In this document: piece after piece, positions 7,654-16,667 of the stretch | Numbering within the stretch: position 1 is the stretch's first letter | How the letters are laid out: each line of letters starts with the position of its first letter | Source: an uncultured Pleomorphomonas sp. | Lineage (GTDB): Bacteria > Pseudomonadota > Alphaproteobacteria > Rhizobiales > Pleomorphomonadaceae | Direction of reading: 5' to 3' | NCBI GenBank assembly: GCA_937868725.1 | Contig: CALMMQ010000001.1 | Location: 1-64,000, forward strand | DNA length: 64,000 nt | Notes under the pieces: generated by a model | Told to the model about the DNA's origin: nothing | The model's database searches: none | Seen by the model: only the letters and a program-made list of their open reading frames with translations | Made by a program: the position numbers and the translations under genes

Positions 7654-8328
7654 ATGCTGACCATTTTCGACTGCGACGGCGTGCTGATCGATTCGGAAAT
7701 CATCTCCGCCGAAGTGCTGTCGGCCGTCCTGACGGCCGCCGGCTGGGCCATCACCCCCAACGAGGTGAGCATGCGTTTCGCCGGTTTGCCGGAGGCCGAA
7801 ACGCGGGCCCTCATCGCCGACGAGCTCGGCCACGCCGTCACCGACGACATGCGGTCGGAGATCGAGGAGCAGTTCAGCCGCCGCATTGCCAAGGTCAAGG
7901 CCGTTCCCGGCGTCGCCGACATGCTGGACGCCCTCGACGGACCGCGCTGCGTCTGCTCGAACTCGCCGGCCGACTATCTCCGCCGGACGCTGACCACGGC
8001 CGGCCTGTTCGACCGCTTCAAGCCCTACGTGTTCTCGGCTCAGGAGGTCGGCAACCGACGCGGCAAGCCTGATCCCAACGTCTTCCTGCACGCGGCCAGC
8101 GAATTCGGCGTCGCCCCGCGCGACATCGTCGTGGTTGAGGATTCTGTGCCGGGCGTCCGCGCCGCCGTCGCCGCCGGCATGCGCGCCGTCGGTTTCGTCG
8201 GCGGGGCGCATGACTGGCAGGGCCTCAACGACGCCCTGACCGACGCCGGCGCCGAAACGGTGGTCCGCCGCGCTGTCGATCTGGCGCCGACCATCGCCGT
8301 CTTCGCCGAATGGGGCGGACTGGAGTAA
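7654..8328 (+). CDS. HAD-superfamily phosphatase (subfamily IA)
   Basis: A 224-residue HAD hydrolase close to the phosphoglycolate/sugar-phosphate phosphatase type. Motif I is IFDCDGVLIDSE (nucleophile Asp near residue 5), motif II CVCSNSP, motif III lysine in RRGKPDPNVF, and motif IV VVEDSVPGVRAA. A helical cap domain (about 15-90) lies between motifs I and II. The ATG at 7654 opens directly into motif I, and GGGAGGCG lies upstream. The substrate is unknown. It follows amn, so action on a phosphorylated purine-salvage product is possible but only a guess from position. Confidence 0.85.
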   Translation: MLTIFDCDGVLIDSEIISAEVLSAVLTAAGWAITPNEVSMRFAGLPEAETRALIADELGHAVTDDMRSEIEEQFSRRIAKVKAVPGVADMLDALDGPRCVCSNSPADYLRRTLTTAGLFDRFKPYVFSAQEVGNRRGKPDPNVFLHAASEFGVAPRDIVVVEDSVPGVRAAVAAGMRAVGFVGGAHDWQGLNDALTDAGAETVVRRAVDLAPTIAVFAEWGGLE

Positions 8329-8424
8329 GGGATTGCCGATCCTGTCGGTTGCATTGATGTCGCGTATAGTCGGTCGCGCCGCCAGACCGTGAGGCGGGCG
8401 CGGCAGTCGTTGAGGAGACAAGTC

Positions 8425-9207
8425 ATGTCGGTCGCCATCGTCATTCCCGCCCGCTTCGGTTCGGAGCGTCTCAAGGGCAAGCCGATGCTGCCGATCGCCG
8501 GCATCAGCCTGCTCGAACGTGTCTGGCGCATCGCCAAGGCGGCCAAGGGCGCCGGCCGCGTCGTCATCGCCACCGAAGACGCCCGCGTCGTCGATCATGC
8601 CCGGAGTTTCGGCGCCGAGGCGGTGCTGACATCCGACCGTTGCTCCAACGGCACCGAGCGCGTCGCCGAAGCGATCGACGCCGCCGCCATCACCGAAGCG
8701 GCCGTCATCAATTTCCAGGGCGACGCCGTGCTGACGCCGCCGTGGATCCTCGAGGACATGATCGCCGAGTTCGCCTCCCCCGACGCCTTCGACGTGGTGA
8801 CGCCGGCGGTGCGGCTCACCGAGGCGGCGCTTGAGGACCTGCGCGTCCATAAGCTCAAGGCGCCGTCGTCGGGCACGACGGTGACCTTCGATCTCAACCG
8901 CAACGCCCTCTATTTCTCCAAGCAGATCATTCCCTTCGTCCGCAAGCCGGGCTTTGCCGCCGTCCATCGCCACATCGGCCTCTACGGCTACACCGTTGCC
9001 GGCCTGCGCCGTTACGTGGCGCTGCCGCCCTCCCCGCTCGAACAGACCGAAGGCCTCGAACAGCTGCGGGCGCTTGAAAACGGCCTCAAGGTGCGCGTCG
9101 TCATCGTCGACTATCGCGGCCGCACGCATGCCTCCGTCGATACGCCCGAGGACATCGCCGTCGTCGAGGCGACGATCGCCCGTGAGGGCGAGCTGGTCGG
9201 CGGCTGA
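8425..9207 (+). CDS. kdsB: CMP-Kdo synthetase-like cytidylyltransferase
   Basis: A 260-residue nucleotidyltransferase that would activate Kdo (or a related octulosonate) with CTP for lipopolysaccharide core synthesis in the cytoplasm. It has the N-terminal IPARFGSERLKGKPM nucleotide-binding loop, CSNGTERVAEA, FQGD near residue 100, RHIGLYGY and the SPLEQTEGLEQLRALE segment of KdsB. In place of the usual QGDEP it reads QGDAV, so it is a divergent family member. GAGGAG lies upstream of the ATG at 8425. Its products would feed WaaA, encoded at 31.7 kb. Confidence 0.85.
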   Translation: MSVAIVIPARFGSERLKGKPMLPIAGISLLERVWRIAKAAKGAGRVVIATEDARVVDHARSFGAEAVLTSDRCSNGTERVAEAIDAAAITEAAVINFQGDAVLTPPWILEDMIAEFASPDAFDVVTPAVRLTEAALEDLRVHKLKAPSSGTTVTFDLNRNALYFSKQIIPFVRKPGFAAVHRHIGLYGYTVAGLRRYVALPPSPLEQTEGLEQLRALENGLKVRVVIVDYRGRTHASVDTPEDIAVVEATIAREGELVGG

Positions 9208-9220
9208 ACGACGGTCCGGG

Positions 9221-9251
9221 GTGGCGGAATTCAGACTTTTTCGGCCGCCAC
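9221..9251 (+). terminator. Weak terminator-like hairpin after kdsB
   Basis: GTGGCGG (9221-9227) pairs with CCGCCAC (9245-9251) around a T-rich loop. No T tract follows, so intrinsic termination is doubtful. Confidence 0.25.
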
Positions 9252-9351
9252 GCCCCCTTCCTCCGCCCTTGACCGGCCATCGGCCGGCCAATAGCCTCAA
9301 CGCGGGGCACCGGCCCGGTCATTTTGGCCGGCGCCGCCGCTCGGGGGTTCC

Positions 9352-9391
9352 TGTGTGTGTTTTTTTGGGGGGGAACCTTTCTGCCTAAAGT
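9352..9391 (+). promoter_or_regulatory. GT-repeat/T7/G7 tract and putative promoter of the secreted protein gene
   Basis: A run of four TG/GT units passes into T7 and then G7 (to 9373), followed by TAAAGT at 9386-9391, a possible -10. The homopolymers would sit at the -35 and spacer. Length changes in such tracts can alter promoter spacing; here that is inference only. Confidence 0.3.
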
Positions 9392-9411
9392 TCTTTTCGG
9401 AGGTTTTTGAC

Positions 9412-9921
9412 ATGAAGCGCATCGGACTTGTTTCGTCCCTCGCCGCGCTGGCCTTCGCGGCCATCGCCGGCCCCGCCTTCGCCGGCGACGCCGAAGTGCA
9501 ACTGCTCAAGAAGCTGCTGCGGGCCCAGACGGCGGCACCGGCGGCCACCGTTGAGCCGCAAGCCGCTGTGTCGGCCAATGCGACCATTCAGGTGACGGCC
9601 AACATCACCATCAAGTCGCCCTCGTACAATCCGGCCAAGCTCAACTGTTCGGTGGAATTGTCGGACGCCGACAACTACAACTTTAACGACATCCGGACGA
9701 TCGCCGTTGTGCCGGCGGCGGGCAAGGCGACCTGCGCCGTCAAGATGGCGATCTACTGGCCCAATCTCGCGGCCGCGCCCATCGGCAACATCGAATTCTC
9801 GGTCTATGATGACGGCACGGAAGACAACATGCCCCGATATTACCGGCGGGTGATTGCCGAGGACGTCGCTCTGCCGACCAACGGCACCACCAAGGCCTAC
9901 ACCATAAACGTCACGCTCTGA
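9412..9921 (+). CDS. Small secreted protein of unknown function
   Basis: A 169-residue protein not recognised as any family. Residues 1-24 form a signal peptide (MKRIGLVSSLAALAFAAIAG then PAFA cleavage site). Next comes a short charged helix (AEVQLLKKLLRAQ), then an Ala/Pro/Val linker and a Thr/Asn/Ile/Val-rich region with alternating hydrophobic residues, suggesting a beta-sandwich. Two cysteines (LNCSVE and ATCAVK) could form a disulphide in the periplasm. A strong TCGGAGGT ribosome binding site precedes the ATG at 9412. It stands alone between kdsB and the phosphatase-like gene. A surface or periplasmic binding role is only a guess. Confidence 0.75.
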   Translation: MKRIGLVSSLAALAFAAIAGPAFAGDAEVQLLKKLLRAQTAAPAATVEPQAAVSANATIQVTANITIKSPSYNPAKLNCSVELSDADNYNFNDIRTIAVVPAAGKATCAVKMAIYWPNLAAAPIGNIEFSVYDDGTEDNMPRYYRRVIAEDVALPTNGTTKAYTINVTL

Positions 9922-10019
9922 GCATCGAGCAACCGGACCGGCGGCGGACGCGACCAGCGTGCGCTGCCGGTCCTCTTCAACAGGCGCGGTCTCCGCTGGT
10001 CCGGACCGGCCACGATCGG

Positions 10020-10655
10020 ATGGAAACAGTGCAACTCGTCCTCGCCCGTCATGGCAACACGTTCGCGCCCGGCGACAAGGTCGTCTGGGTCGGTGCCCGC
10101 TCCGATCTGCCGCTGGTGGAAAAGGGCTTGCAGCAGGCCGCCGCCGTCGCTGCCGGCCTCGCCGCCGCCGGACTGGCGCCATCGCGCCTCTACGCCGGCC
10201 CGCTCAAGCGCACGCGCGAGACGGCCAGCATCGTCGCCAGCGCCTTCGGTCTCGGTGATGCCGCCTGCATCATCTCCGAAGACCTGCGCGAGATCGATTA
10301 CGGTCGCTGGGAAGCCCGCTCCAACGATGAAATCCGGGCCGAGGTGGGAAACGCCGCCATCGACGACTGGCAGCAGCGGTCGATCTGGCCGGAAGGCTTC
10401 GGCTGGCAGCCGGGGGAAGCGGCGGTGCTCGCCGGCTGGAACCGGCTGATCGAGCGCATCCGAACCGAGAACGCCGCCGACGCCGTGGTGCTGGTGGTGT
10501 CCTCGAACGGCATCTTCCGCCTGGTGGCCAAGGCGCTTGGTCTGCCGGCGACGGCGGCCAAGATGGGGACCGGCACGGTCGCCCGTCTGCGTCTCGACGC
10601 CGACAGCCTCACGGTGGTCGACTGGAACCTCGATCCGGCGGCGCTGACGGCGTGA
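10020..10655 (+). CDS. Histidine-phosphatase-superfamily protein lacking the second catalytic His
   Basis: A 211-residue member of the phosphoglycerate-mutase-like histidine phosphatase fold. The first catalytic motif LARHGNTF (residues 8-15) is intact, and so are the downstream SRLYAGPLKRTRETA and EIDYGRWE segments. The position that normally holds the second histidine (VSHGGVIR) reads VVSSNGIFR, and the protein has no histidine there, so catalysis may be changed or lost. The substrate is unknown. The 3' end overlaps the convergent FlhB-C-like gene by 47 bases. Confidence 0.8.
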   Translation: METVQLVLARHGNTFAPGDKVVWVGARSDLPLVEKGLQQAAAVAAGLAAAGLAPSRLYAGPLKRTRETASIVASAFGLGDAACIISEDLREIDYGRWEARSNDEIRAEVGNAAIDDWQQRSIWPEGFGWQPGEAAVLAGWNRLIERIRTENAADAVVLVVSSNGIFRLVAKALGLPATAAKMGTGTVARLRLDADSLTVVDWNLDPAALTA

Positions 10656-10926
10656 GCGGCGCCTCGCCCGGCCGGCGGGCGGCGCGCAGCACGGCCGAAA
10701 TCACCACCGCCACGGCGCGATAGAGGTCCTCCGGGATGGCTTCGTCGAGTTTGAGCCGCGACAGCGCCTCGGCCAGGGCCGGGTTGTGCTCGATGGGCAC
10801 GCCCGCCTCCTCGGCGCGGGCGACGATGGCATCGGCGACCGGGCCCCGGCCGGTCGCCACCACCTTGGGCGGTTCCGGGGCCTTGTAGTCCAGCGCCACG
10901 GCCTTGCGGGAATCGGGTTCGCTCAT
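10609..10926 (-). CDS. FlhB C-terminal-domain-like protein (FhlB/EscU-C type)
   Basis: A 105-residue protein that corresponds to the part of FlhB just after the autocleaved NPTH site: AVALDYKAPEPPKVVATGRG, then the export-switch stretch VPIEHNPALAEALSRLKLDEAIPEDLYRAVAVV. It has no membrane segments and no NPTH, as in the stand-alone FlhB homologues found beside fliK-like genes. In flagellar export the FlhB C domain sets substrate specificity together with FliK. It overlaps the upstream FliK-like gene by four bases (ATGA), so the two are translationally coupled. It overlaps the convergent phosphatase-like gene by 47 bases. Confidence 0.85.
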   Translation of the reverse strand: MSEPDSRKAVALDYKAPEPPKVVATGRGPVADAIVARAEEAGVPIEHNPALAEALSRLKLDEAIPEDLYRAVAVVISAVLRAARRPGEAPLTPSAPPDRGSSRPP

Positions 10927-12017
10927 ACGCTGACGTCCAGTCGGTGCGACTTGCCAGTCGTCCTGTGCTCGTCCGGCTCGGCTGGCCGGCCGTGGTGCAG
11001 ATCGATGCCGGCCACCGTCAAACCGGCGGCGGTGAGGCCGAGCGACATGGCTTCGCGCTCGCCGTCAAGGCGGACGGTGGCGTCATCGCCGTCGCACCAC
11101 AGACCGACGGCAACGCGATGGCCCGGCATCAGCCCGACGCGCACCGTCACCGGGCCGAGCGGGGCAATGTCGAAGGCCAGTTCGACGCGGTGGACGCGGC
11201 CGATGAACTCGCCGTCGGCGGTGCGGCGGTCGTCGGTCTCGACGCGCAGGCCGACAATCGACGTGCCGGTGGGACCGGCGACGGGCAGCTCGGTCACGAG
11301 GTGCCCGGCGGGCGCGACCGCCTCGCCCGCCGACCGGCCGGCCTCCTCGCTGGCGAGGTGCTCGGCCTGATGCAGGAACAGCCGCCACAGCGCCCGGTCG
11401 GCACTGCCGGCCAGGCGCCGGGCCAGCGCCACGTCGTCCAGCGTCGAAAGATCGGCCTCATCATCGACGGCTTGGCCGCGCAACGGTCCGCCATGCCCGA
11501 GCGGCGGCGGCCGCTGCAACCGCGCGGTCGGCACGCCAGCGGCGGCGACGATGGTGTCGGCCCGGGTTCCAACCCAGGTGGCCAGCTCGGAACGCAGCGC
11601 GATCAGCAGGCCCTTGAGGTCGGGCGTGCCCTGACGGGCGGATTCGTGGAACAGACCGGAAAGGCGCAGCGCCCGCACCACGTCGGCGGCCGTCGGCTCG
11701 CCGCTGTCGCCGAGCCTGAGCGCAGCGAGATCGGCGAGCAGCGTCTTGACCGCCGCCGGCACATCCGATCGGCCGGCCAGCTGCTCGGCCTCGGCGAATA
11801 CGGCGGCGAGGCCATCCTGACGGCCGAGGGCCAGCGCCACCGCCATGTCGAGCGCCGTCGTCGTCGGCACGATGGCGTTGGGGAGGGCTTCGGCGGCAAG
11901 ACCGGAGCCCGTCACAGGGGCGTCGGAAATCGCCGGCGTGCGATGGGGCATCTTGCCCTGCTGGCCGGAATATTGCTGGACCTCGCCGACGCCCGCAGGC
12001 AGAGAGACGATCGCCAT
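10923..12017 (-). CDS. FliK-like hook-length control protein
   Basis: A 364-residue low-complexity, Ala/Leu-rich protein. The C-terminal third (about 245-350) resembles the flagellar hook-length control C domain: alternating strands in FIGRVHRVELAFDIAPLGPVTVRVGLMPGHRVAVGLW, then DGEREAMSLGLTAAGLTVAGIDLHHG. The N-terminal two thirds is variable, as in FliK. Pairing with an FlhB-C-like gene in a four-base overlap supports a role in flagellar or type III export switching. No hook or basal-body genes lie within the window, so the target apparatus is encoded elsewhere. The start was taken at the first in-frame ATG (12017). Confidence 0.7.
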   Translation of the reverse strand: MAIVSLPAGVGEVQQYSGQQGKMPHRTPAISDAPVTGSGLAAEALPNAIVPTTTALDMAVALALGRQDGLAAVFAEAEQLAGRSDVPAAVKTLLADLAALRLGDSGEPTAADVVRALRLSGLFHESARQGTPDLKGLLIALRSELATWVGTRADTIVAAAGVPTARLQRPPPLGHGGPLRGQAVDDEADLSTLDDVALARRLAGSADRALWRLFLHQAEHLASEEAGRSAGEAVAPAGHLVTELPVAGPTGTSIVGLRVETDDRRTADGEFIGRVHRVELAFDIAPLGPVTVRVGLMPGHRVAVGLWCDGDDATVRLDGEREAMSLGLTAAGLTVAGIDLHHGRPAEPDEHRTTGKSHRLDVSV

Positions 12018-12104
12018 GCACAGATTTCCCTTGCGCGGTCTTCGTCCGCCAAGGTGCGCCGAATCACGACCGCTGGCAAGCGCCGGCCGGTCGGCATCGA
12101 CGTT

Positions 12105-12131
12105 GGAACGGGCGGTTATCCCGCCCGTTCC
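12105..12131 (-). terminator. Strong hairpin after gcvPB
   Basis: GGAACGGGCGG (12105-12115) and CCGCCCGTTCC (12121-12131) form an 11-bp perfect stem around a five-base loop, just past the gcvPB stop. No T tract follows, but its stability and place suggest an operon end or mRNA 3' protection. Confidence 0.5.
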
Positions 12132-12141
12132 GGGGTGCGGA

Positions 12142-13695
12142 TCAGCCGGCGTAGACGAGGCGCGGCTGGCGGGCGGCCAGCGTCTCGTCGACGCGGCGGC
12201 GCGGCGCCAGTTGCGGCGCCGCCTTGAAGCTGGCGACGTCGCCCGCCTTGGCCCGCTCGGCCAGCGAAGCCAGCATGGCGATGAACTGATCGAGCGACGC
12301 CTTGGATTCCGATTCCGTCGGCTCGATCAGCAGCGCGCCGTGGACGACCAGCGGGAAGTACATGGTCATCGGGTGGAAGCCCTCGTCGATCATCGCCTTG
12401 GCAAAGTCCAGCGTCGTGACGCCGGTGCCCTCGAGGAAATGATCGTCGAACAGCACTTCGTGCATGGCCGGCCGGTCGGGGAAGGCGACGCTCATAACGC
12501 CGCCGAGGCGCGCCTTGACGTAGTTGGCGGCCAGCACGGCATCCTCGGAGGCCTGACGCAGACCGTCGGCGCCGTGGCTCAGCATGTAGGCGAACGCCCG
12601 CACGAACACGCCGAACTGGCCATGGAAGGCGGTGATGCGACCGAATGGCGTCAGACCGGCCTCGCCGGCGATCTTGCGCGTTTCGATGAACTCGGCGCCG
12701 CCATCCTTGCCAAAGCGGACAAAGGGCACCGGCGCGAACGGCGCCAGCCGCTCCGACAACACCACCGGGCCGGCGCCCGGCCCGCCGCCACCGTGCGGCG
12801 TCGAGAAGGTCTTGTGCAGGTTGATGTGCATGGCGTCGACGCCGAGGTCACCGGGACGCACCTTGCCGACGATGGCGTTGAAGTTGGCGCCATCGGCATA
12901 GAAGAAGGCGCCAGCGGCGTGAACGGCCTCGGCGATCTCCACCACCTCGCGCTCGAACAGACCGCAGGTGTTGGGGTTGGTCAGCATCAGGGCCGCCACG
13001 TCGGGTCCGAGGCGCGTCTTTACCTCTTCCGGATCGACCGTACCGTCGGCCCGGGCCGGCACCGACACCACCTTGAAACCCAGCAGCGCCGCCGTGGCCG
13101 GGTTGGTGCCATGCGCCGATTCGGGCACCAGCACGATGTCGCGCGTTTCGCCACGATGGCGAATCGCCGCCTTGATGGCCGCCATGCCGCACATCTCGCC
13201 GTGGGCGCCGGCCTTGGGGCTCATGGCCACCGCCGCCATGCCGGTCAGTTCGAGCAGCCAGCGGCCGGTCTCGGAGATCAGCTCGACGGCGCCCGCCACC
13301 GTCGACAGCGGCTGCAGCGGGTGAACATCGGCAAAGCCGGGAAGCCGCGCCGCCACCTCATTGAGGCGCGGGTTGTGCTTCATGGTGCACGAGCCGAGCG
13401 GGTAGAGGCCGAGATCGATGGCGTAGTTCTGGCGGCTGAGACGGACGTAGTGGCGCATGGCCTCCGGCTCGGTCAGTCCCGGCAGGTCGATGGCACTCTG
13501 GCGCTCAAGGCCGCCAAGGCAGCTCTCGAAGGCCTCAGGCGCGTCGACATCGACGCCGGTGGCGTCGAAACGGCCAATCTCGAACAGCAGCGGCTCCTCG
13601 ATGTCGAGGCCGCGATTGCCAGTGAAGGTGGTCTTGCCGCCGAGGGCTTCGGTGACGGCCGGGCTCGTCGGACGGCCAACATTGTTCATGCTCAT
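12142..13695 (-). CDS. gcvPB: Glycine dehydrogenase (decarboxylating) subunit 2
   Basis: The 517-residue C-terminal subunit of the split P protein of the glycine cleavage system. With GcvPA it uses pyridoxal phosphate to decarboxylate glycine and passes the aminomethyl group to lipoylated GcvH. The PLP lysine is in [17 protein letters not shown] (about residue 300), with [12 protein letters not shown] and [15 protein letters not shown] before it. The ATG at 13695 overlaps the gcvPA stop by four bases (ATGA), showing translational coupling. It is the last gene of the gcvT-gcvH-gcvPA-gcvPB operon. Confidence 0.97.
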   Translation of the reverse strand: MSMNNVGRPTSPAVTEALGGKTTFTGNRGLDIEEPLLFEIGRFDATGVDVDAPEAFESCLGGLERQSAIDLPGLTEPEAMRHYVRLSRQNYAIDLGLYPLGSCTMKHNPRLNEVAARLPGFADVHPLQPLSTVAGAVELISETGRWLLELTGMAAVAMSPKAGAHGEMCGMAAIKAAIRHRGETRDIVLVPESAHGTNPATAALLGFKVVSVPARADGTVDPEEVKTRLGPDVAALMLTNPNTCGLFEREVVEIAEAVHAAGAFFYADGANFNAIVGKVRPGDLGVDAMHINLHKTFSTPHGGGGPGAGPVVLSERLAPFAPVPFVRFGKDGGAEFIETRKIAGEAGLTPFGRITAFHGQFGVFVRAFAYMLSHGADGLRQASEDAVLAANYVKARLGGVMSVAFPDRPAMHEVLFDDHFLEGTGVTTLDFAKAMIDEGFHPMTMYFPLVVHGALLIEPTESESKASLDQFIAMLASLAERAKAGDVASFKAAPQLAPRRRVDETLAARQPRLVYAG

Positions 13696-15038
13696 GCCAG
13701 CACCTCCTTGAGCGCCGCCACCAGGGCAGCACGATCCTCGTCGGTGTTCACTTCCGTCGAGGCCAGCAGCAGGATGTTGTCGAGTTCGGGATGGCGCGGT
13801 TCGACGCGGCTCACCGGCAGGCCGGCGAGGATGCCGCGTTCGGCCAGACGCTCGACCAGCGGCGCGGCGGCGCCGTCGAGGCGGACCGCCAGTTCGTTGA
13901 AGAACGTCCGGTTCAGCACCGCGACGCCCGGCACGGCCTTGAGCGCGTCCTTGAGCTTGACGGCGTTGGCGTGGTTGAGGCGGGCCAGCTGCCGCAGGCC
14001 GGTTTCCCCGAGCAGGCTCAGGTGGATGGAGAAGGCCAGCGCGCACAGACCGGCGTTGGTGCAGATGTTGCTCGTCGCCTTTTCGCGGCGGATGTGCTGC
14101 TCGCGCGTCGACAGCGTCAGCACGAAGGCGCGCTTGCCGTCGGCATCGACGCTTTCGCCGCACAGGCGGCCGGGCATCTGGCGGACGAACTTCTGCCGGG
14201 TGGCGAACAGACCGACGTAGGGGCCGCCGAAGCCGAGCGGGTTACCGAGCGACTGGCCCTCGCCGACGACGATGTCGGCGCCCTGGGCACCCGGCGCCTC
14301 GATGAGGCCGAGCGACACCACCTCGGTGAAGCTGGCGATCAACAGCGCGCCGACGGCGTGGGCCTTGGCGGCGATCGGCTTCAGGTCGATAAGGTGGCCG
14401 TAGAACGACGGCGACTGGACGACGACGCAGGACGTCGTCTCGTCGATACGGGCGAGAATGTCCTCGGTGCCCTCGGGATCAGGCGGCAGGGCGTCGATGG
14501 TGTGGCCGGGGAAACGCGTCACAGTGTCGACGACGCCGCGATAGTGGGGATGGACACCGCCGGAGATCACCGCCTTGGATCGGCGGGTGATGCGGTGGGC
14601 CATCAGCACCGCCTCGGCGAGGCCGGTGGAGCCGTCGTACATCGAGGCGTTGGCCACATCCATGCCGGTGAGGCGGGCTACCTGGGTCTGGAACTCGAAC
14701 AGCACCTGCAGCGTGCCCTGGGCGATTTCCGGCTGATAGGGCGTGTAGCTGGTCAGGAACTCCGAGCGCTGGATCAGGTGATCGACGCTGGCCGGCACGT
14801 GGTGCTTGTAGGCGCCGCCGCCGATGAAGAACGGCACGGACCCGGCCGATACGTTGCGCGCCGCCATGGCGGCCAAACGCCGCGTCACGGCGATCTCCGA
14901 CTGGTGGCCGGGCAGATTGGGCAGGCCGGTCAACAGCTTGTCGGCCGGCAGATCGGCGAACAGGGCGTCGATGTCGTCGACACCGATGGCGGCGAGCATG
15001 TCGCGCCGATCGGCATCGGAGAGGGGAAGATAGCGCAT
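13692..15038 (-). CDS. gcvPA: Glycine dehydrogenase (decarboxylating) subunit 1
   Basis: The 448-residue N-terminal subunit of the split P protein. It begins [15 protein letters not shown], the usual GcvPA start. It carries [32 protein letters not shown] and [14 protein letters not shown], and later [19 protein letters not shown] lies nine bases before the ATG at 15038. Longer upstream reading gives sequence from another frame of gcvH, so this start was preferred. The split arrangement, rather than a single fused gcvP, is the one found in many bacteria. Confidence 0.97.
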   Translation of the reverse strand: MRYLPLSDADRRDMLAAIGVDDIDALFADLPADKLLTGLPNLPGHQSEIAVTRRLAAMAARNVSAGSVPFFIGGGAYKHHVPASVDHLIQRSEFLTSYTPYQPEIAQGTLQVLFEFQTQVARLTGMDVANASMYDGSTGLAEAVLMAHRITRRSKAVISGGVHPHYRGVVDTVTRFPGHTIDALPPDPEGTEDILARIDETTSCVVVQSPSFYGHLIDLKPIAAKAHAVGALLIASFTEVVSLGLIEAPGAQGADIVVGEGQSLGNPLGFGGPYVGLFATRQKFVRQMPGRLCGESVDADGKRAFVLTLSTREQHIRREKATSNICTNAGLCALAFSIHLSLLGETGLRQLARLNHANAVKLKDALKAVPGVAVLNRTFFNELAVRLDGAAAPLVERLAERGILAGLPVSRVEPRHPELDNILLLASTEVNTDEDRAALVAALKEVLA

Positions 15039-15130
15039 GGCAGCAGCTCCTTGATCCGGCCGGACAGCAGCGGGTCGCGCCGGCTCCGCCCCCGGAGCAG
15101 GCGACCGCCACCATCGGCCGACGGAAGGGA

Positions 15131-15502
15131 TCAGAGACCGGCGACGAACGCCTTGTAGGCGTCTTCGTCCATCAGGCTGGCAAGTTCGCCGGCGTCGGCC
15201 AGCTCGATCTTGCAGAACCAGCCGGCGCCTTCCGGGTCCTCGTTGACGGTGGCCGGGCTGTCGCTCAGCGCCGTGTTGGCCTCGACGACGGTGCCCGACA
15301 CCGGGGCATAGACTTCGCTCGCCGCCTTGACGCTTTCGACGACGGCGGCTTCCTCGCCCTTCTTGAGCACGCGGCCAACCTCGGGCACTTCGGCATAGAC
15401 AACGTCGCCGAGCTGGCTCTGGGCATAGTCGGTGATGCCGAGCGTGGCGACGTTGCCGGCGACGGCGATCCACTCGTGATCTTCAGTGAAGTACTTGGTC
15501 AT
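15131..15502 (-). CDS. gcvH: Glycine cleavage system H protein
   Basis: A 123-residue lipoyl carrier that shuttles the aminomethyl intermediate between P, T and L proteins. The lipoylated lysine lies in [14 protein letters not shown] (about residue 60), followed by [11 protein letters not shown]. It begins [12 protein letters not shown], as usual for the family; a second ATG three codons upstream (15511) is possible. It lies between gcvT and gcvPA with gaps of 25 and 92 bases. Confidence 0.97.
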   Translation of the reverse strand: MTKYFTEDHEWIAVAGNVATLGITDYAQSQLGDVVYAEVPEVGRVLKKGEEAAVVESVKAASEVYAPVSGTVVEANTALSDSPATVNEDPEGAGWFCKIELADAGELASLMDEDAYKAFVAGL

Positions 15503-15527
15503 GTTGGGCATTCCGTTGCTTGAGAGG

Positions 15528-16667
15528 TTACTTGGCAGTGCGATGGAAACGGGCGGGAACGAAGGGAAGCGCGACGATCTCGGCGGCGATCGGCTTGCCG
15601 CGCACCATGAGCTGCACCGCCGTACCGACGGCGGCGCTGTCGGACTTGACGTAGCCCATGGCGATGGGACCACCGACCGTGGGGCCGAAGCCGCCGGAGG
15701 TGATGACGCCGATGGTCGCGCCGGCGGCATTCAGCACCTCGGTGCCGTCGCGGGCCGGCGCCTTGCCGGCCGGGCGGATGCCGACGCGCTTGCGGCCGAC
15801 GCCTTCGGCGAGCTGCTTCTGGACAATGGCGGCGCCGGGGAAGCCGCCTTCGGCGCGGCGGCGCTTCTGGATCGACCAGACAAGCCCGCCTTCGACCGGC
15901 GTCGTTGTCGTGTCGATGTCATGCCCGTAGAGGCAGAGCCCACCCTCAAGGCGCAGCGAGTCGCGGGCGCCGAGGCCAATGGGCTTGACGTCGGGGTCGG
16001 CGATCAGCGCCGCCCAGAGCGCCGCCGCCTTGTCGGCAGCAACGGAAATTTCGAAGCCGTCCTCGCCGGTGTAGCCGGAGCGCGAAGCGAAGACGTCGAT
16101 ACCGGCCAGCCGGACAGGCCCCACGTCCATGAAGTCCCAGTCGGCGACAGCGGCACCGAGGCGGACCATGACGTCGACCGCCGTCGGCCCCTGCAGGGCC
16201 AGCAGCGCCTTGTCGTGCACGTCGAGCCGGACGCCGTCGGGGAGACGGGCGGCGATATGGGCGTAGTCGGCCGCCTTGCAGGCGGCGTTGACCACCAGGC
16301 CGATGGCGCCGTCGCGACTGGGATCGGCGAAGCGGAAGAACATCAGATCGTCGAGGATGCCGCCGGTCTCGTTGAGCAGCTGCGAATAGCGCTGCTTGCC
16401 GGGGGCGAGATCGCGCACGTCGGCCGGAACCAGCGCTTCGAGCGCCGCCGCCGTGGTGGCGTGGTCAGGGCCGACCAGCACGGCCTGACCCATATGCGAC
16501 ACGTCGAACAAGCCGGCCTTGGCGCGGGTGTGCTGATGCTCGGCGATGATGCCTTCGTACTGCACCGGCATGAGATAGCCGGCAAACGGCACCATGCGGG
16601 CGCCAAGCGTCACGTGGGCATCGTAGAGTGGGGTCTTGAGGGGCGTGGAATCGTCGTGCGACGTCAT
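15528..16667 (-). CDS. gcvT: Aminomethyltransferase (glycine cleavage T protein)
   Basis: A 379-residue enzyme that moves the one-carbon unit from GcvH to tetrahydrofolate with release of ammonia. It has the family start [20 protein letters not shown], then FDVSHMGQ, and later [15 protein letters not shown] and the [15 protein letters not shown] segment. GGAG lies nine bases before the ATG at 16667. It is the first gene of the gcv operon and sits downstream of a tandem glycine riboswitch, so glycine should switch on the operon. Confidence 0.97.
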   Translation of the reverse strand: MTSHDDSTPLKTPLYDAHVTLGARMVPFAGYLMPVQYEGIIAEHQHTRAKAGLFDVSHMGQAVLVGPDHATTAAALEALVPADVRDLAPGKQRYSQLLNETGGILDDLMFFRFADPSRDGAIGLVVNAACKAADYAHIAARLPDGVRLDVHDKALLALQGPTAVDVMVRLGAAVADWDFMDVGPVRLAGIDVFASRSGYTGEDGFEISVAADKAAALWAALIADPDVKPIGLGARDSLRLEGGLCLYGHDIDTTTTPVEGGLVWSIQKRRRAEGGFPGAAIVQKQLAEGVGRKRVGIRPAGKAPARDGTEVLNAAGATIGVITSGGFGPTVGGPIAMGYVKSDSAAVGTAVQLMVRGKPIAAEIVALPFVPARFHRTAK

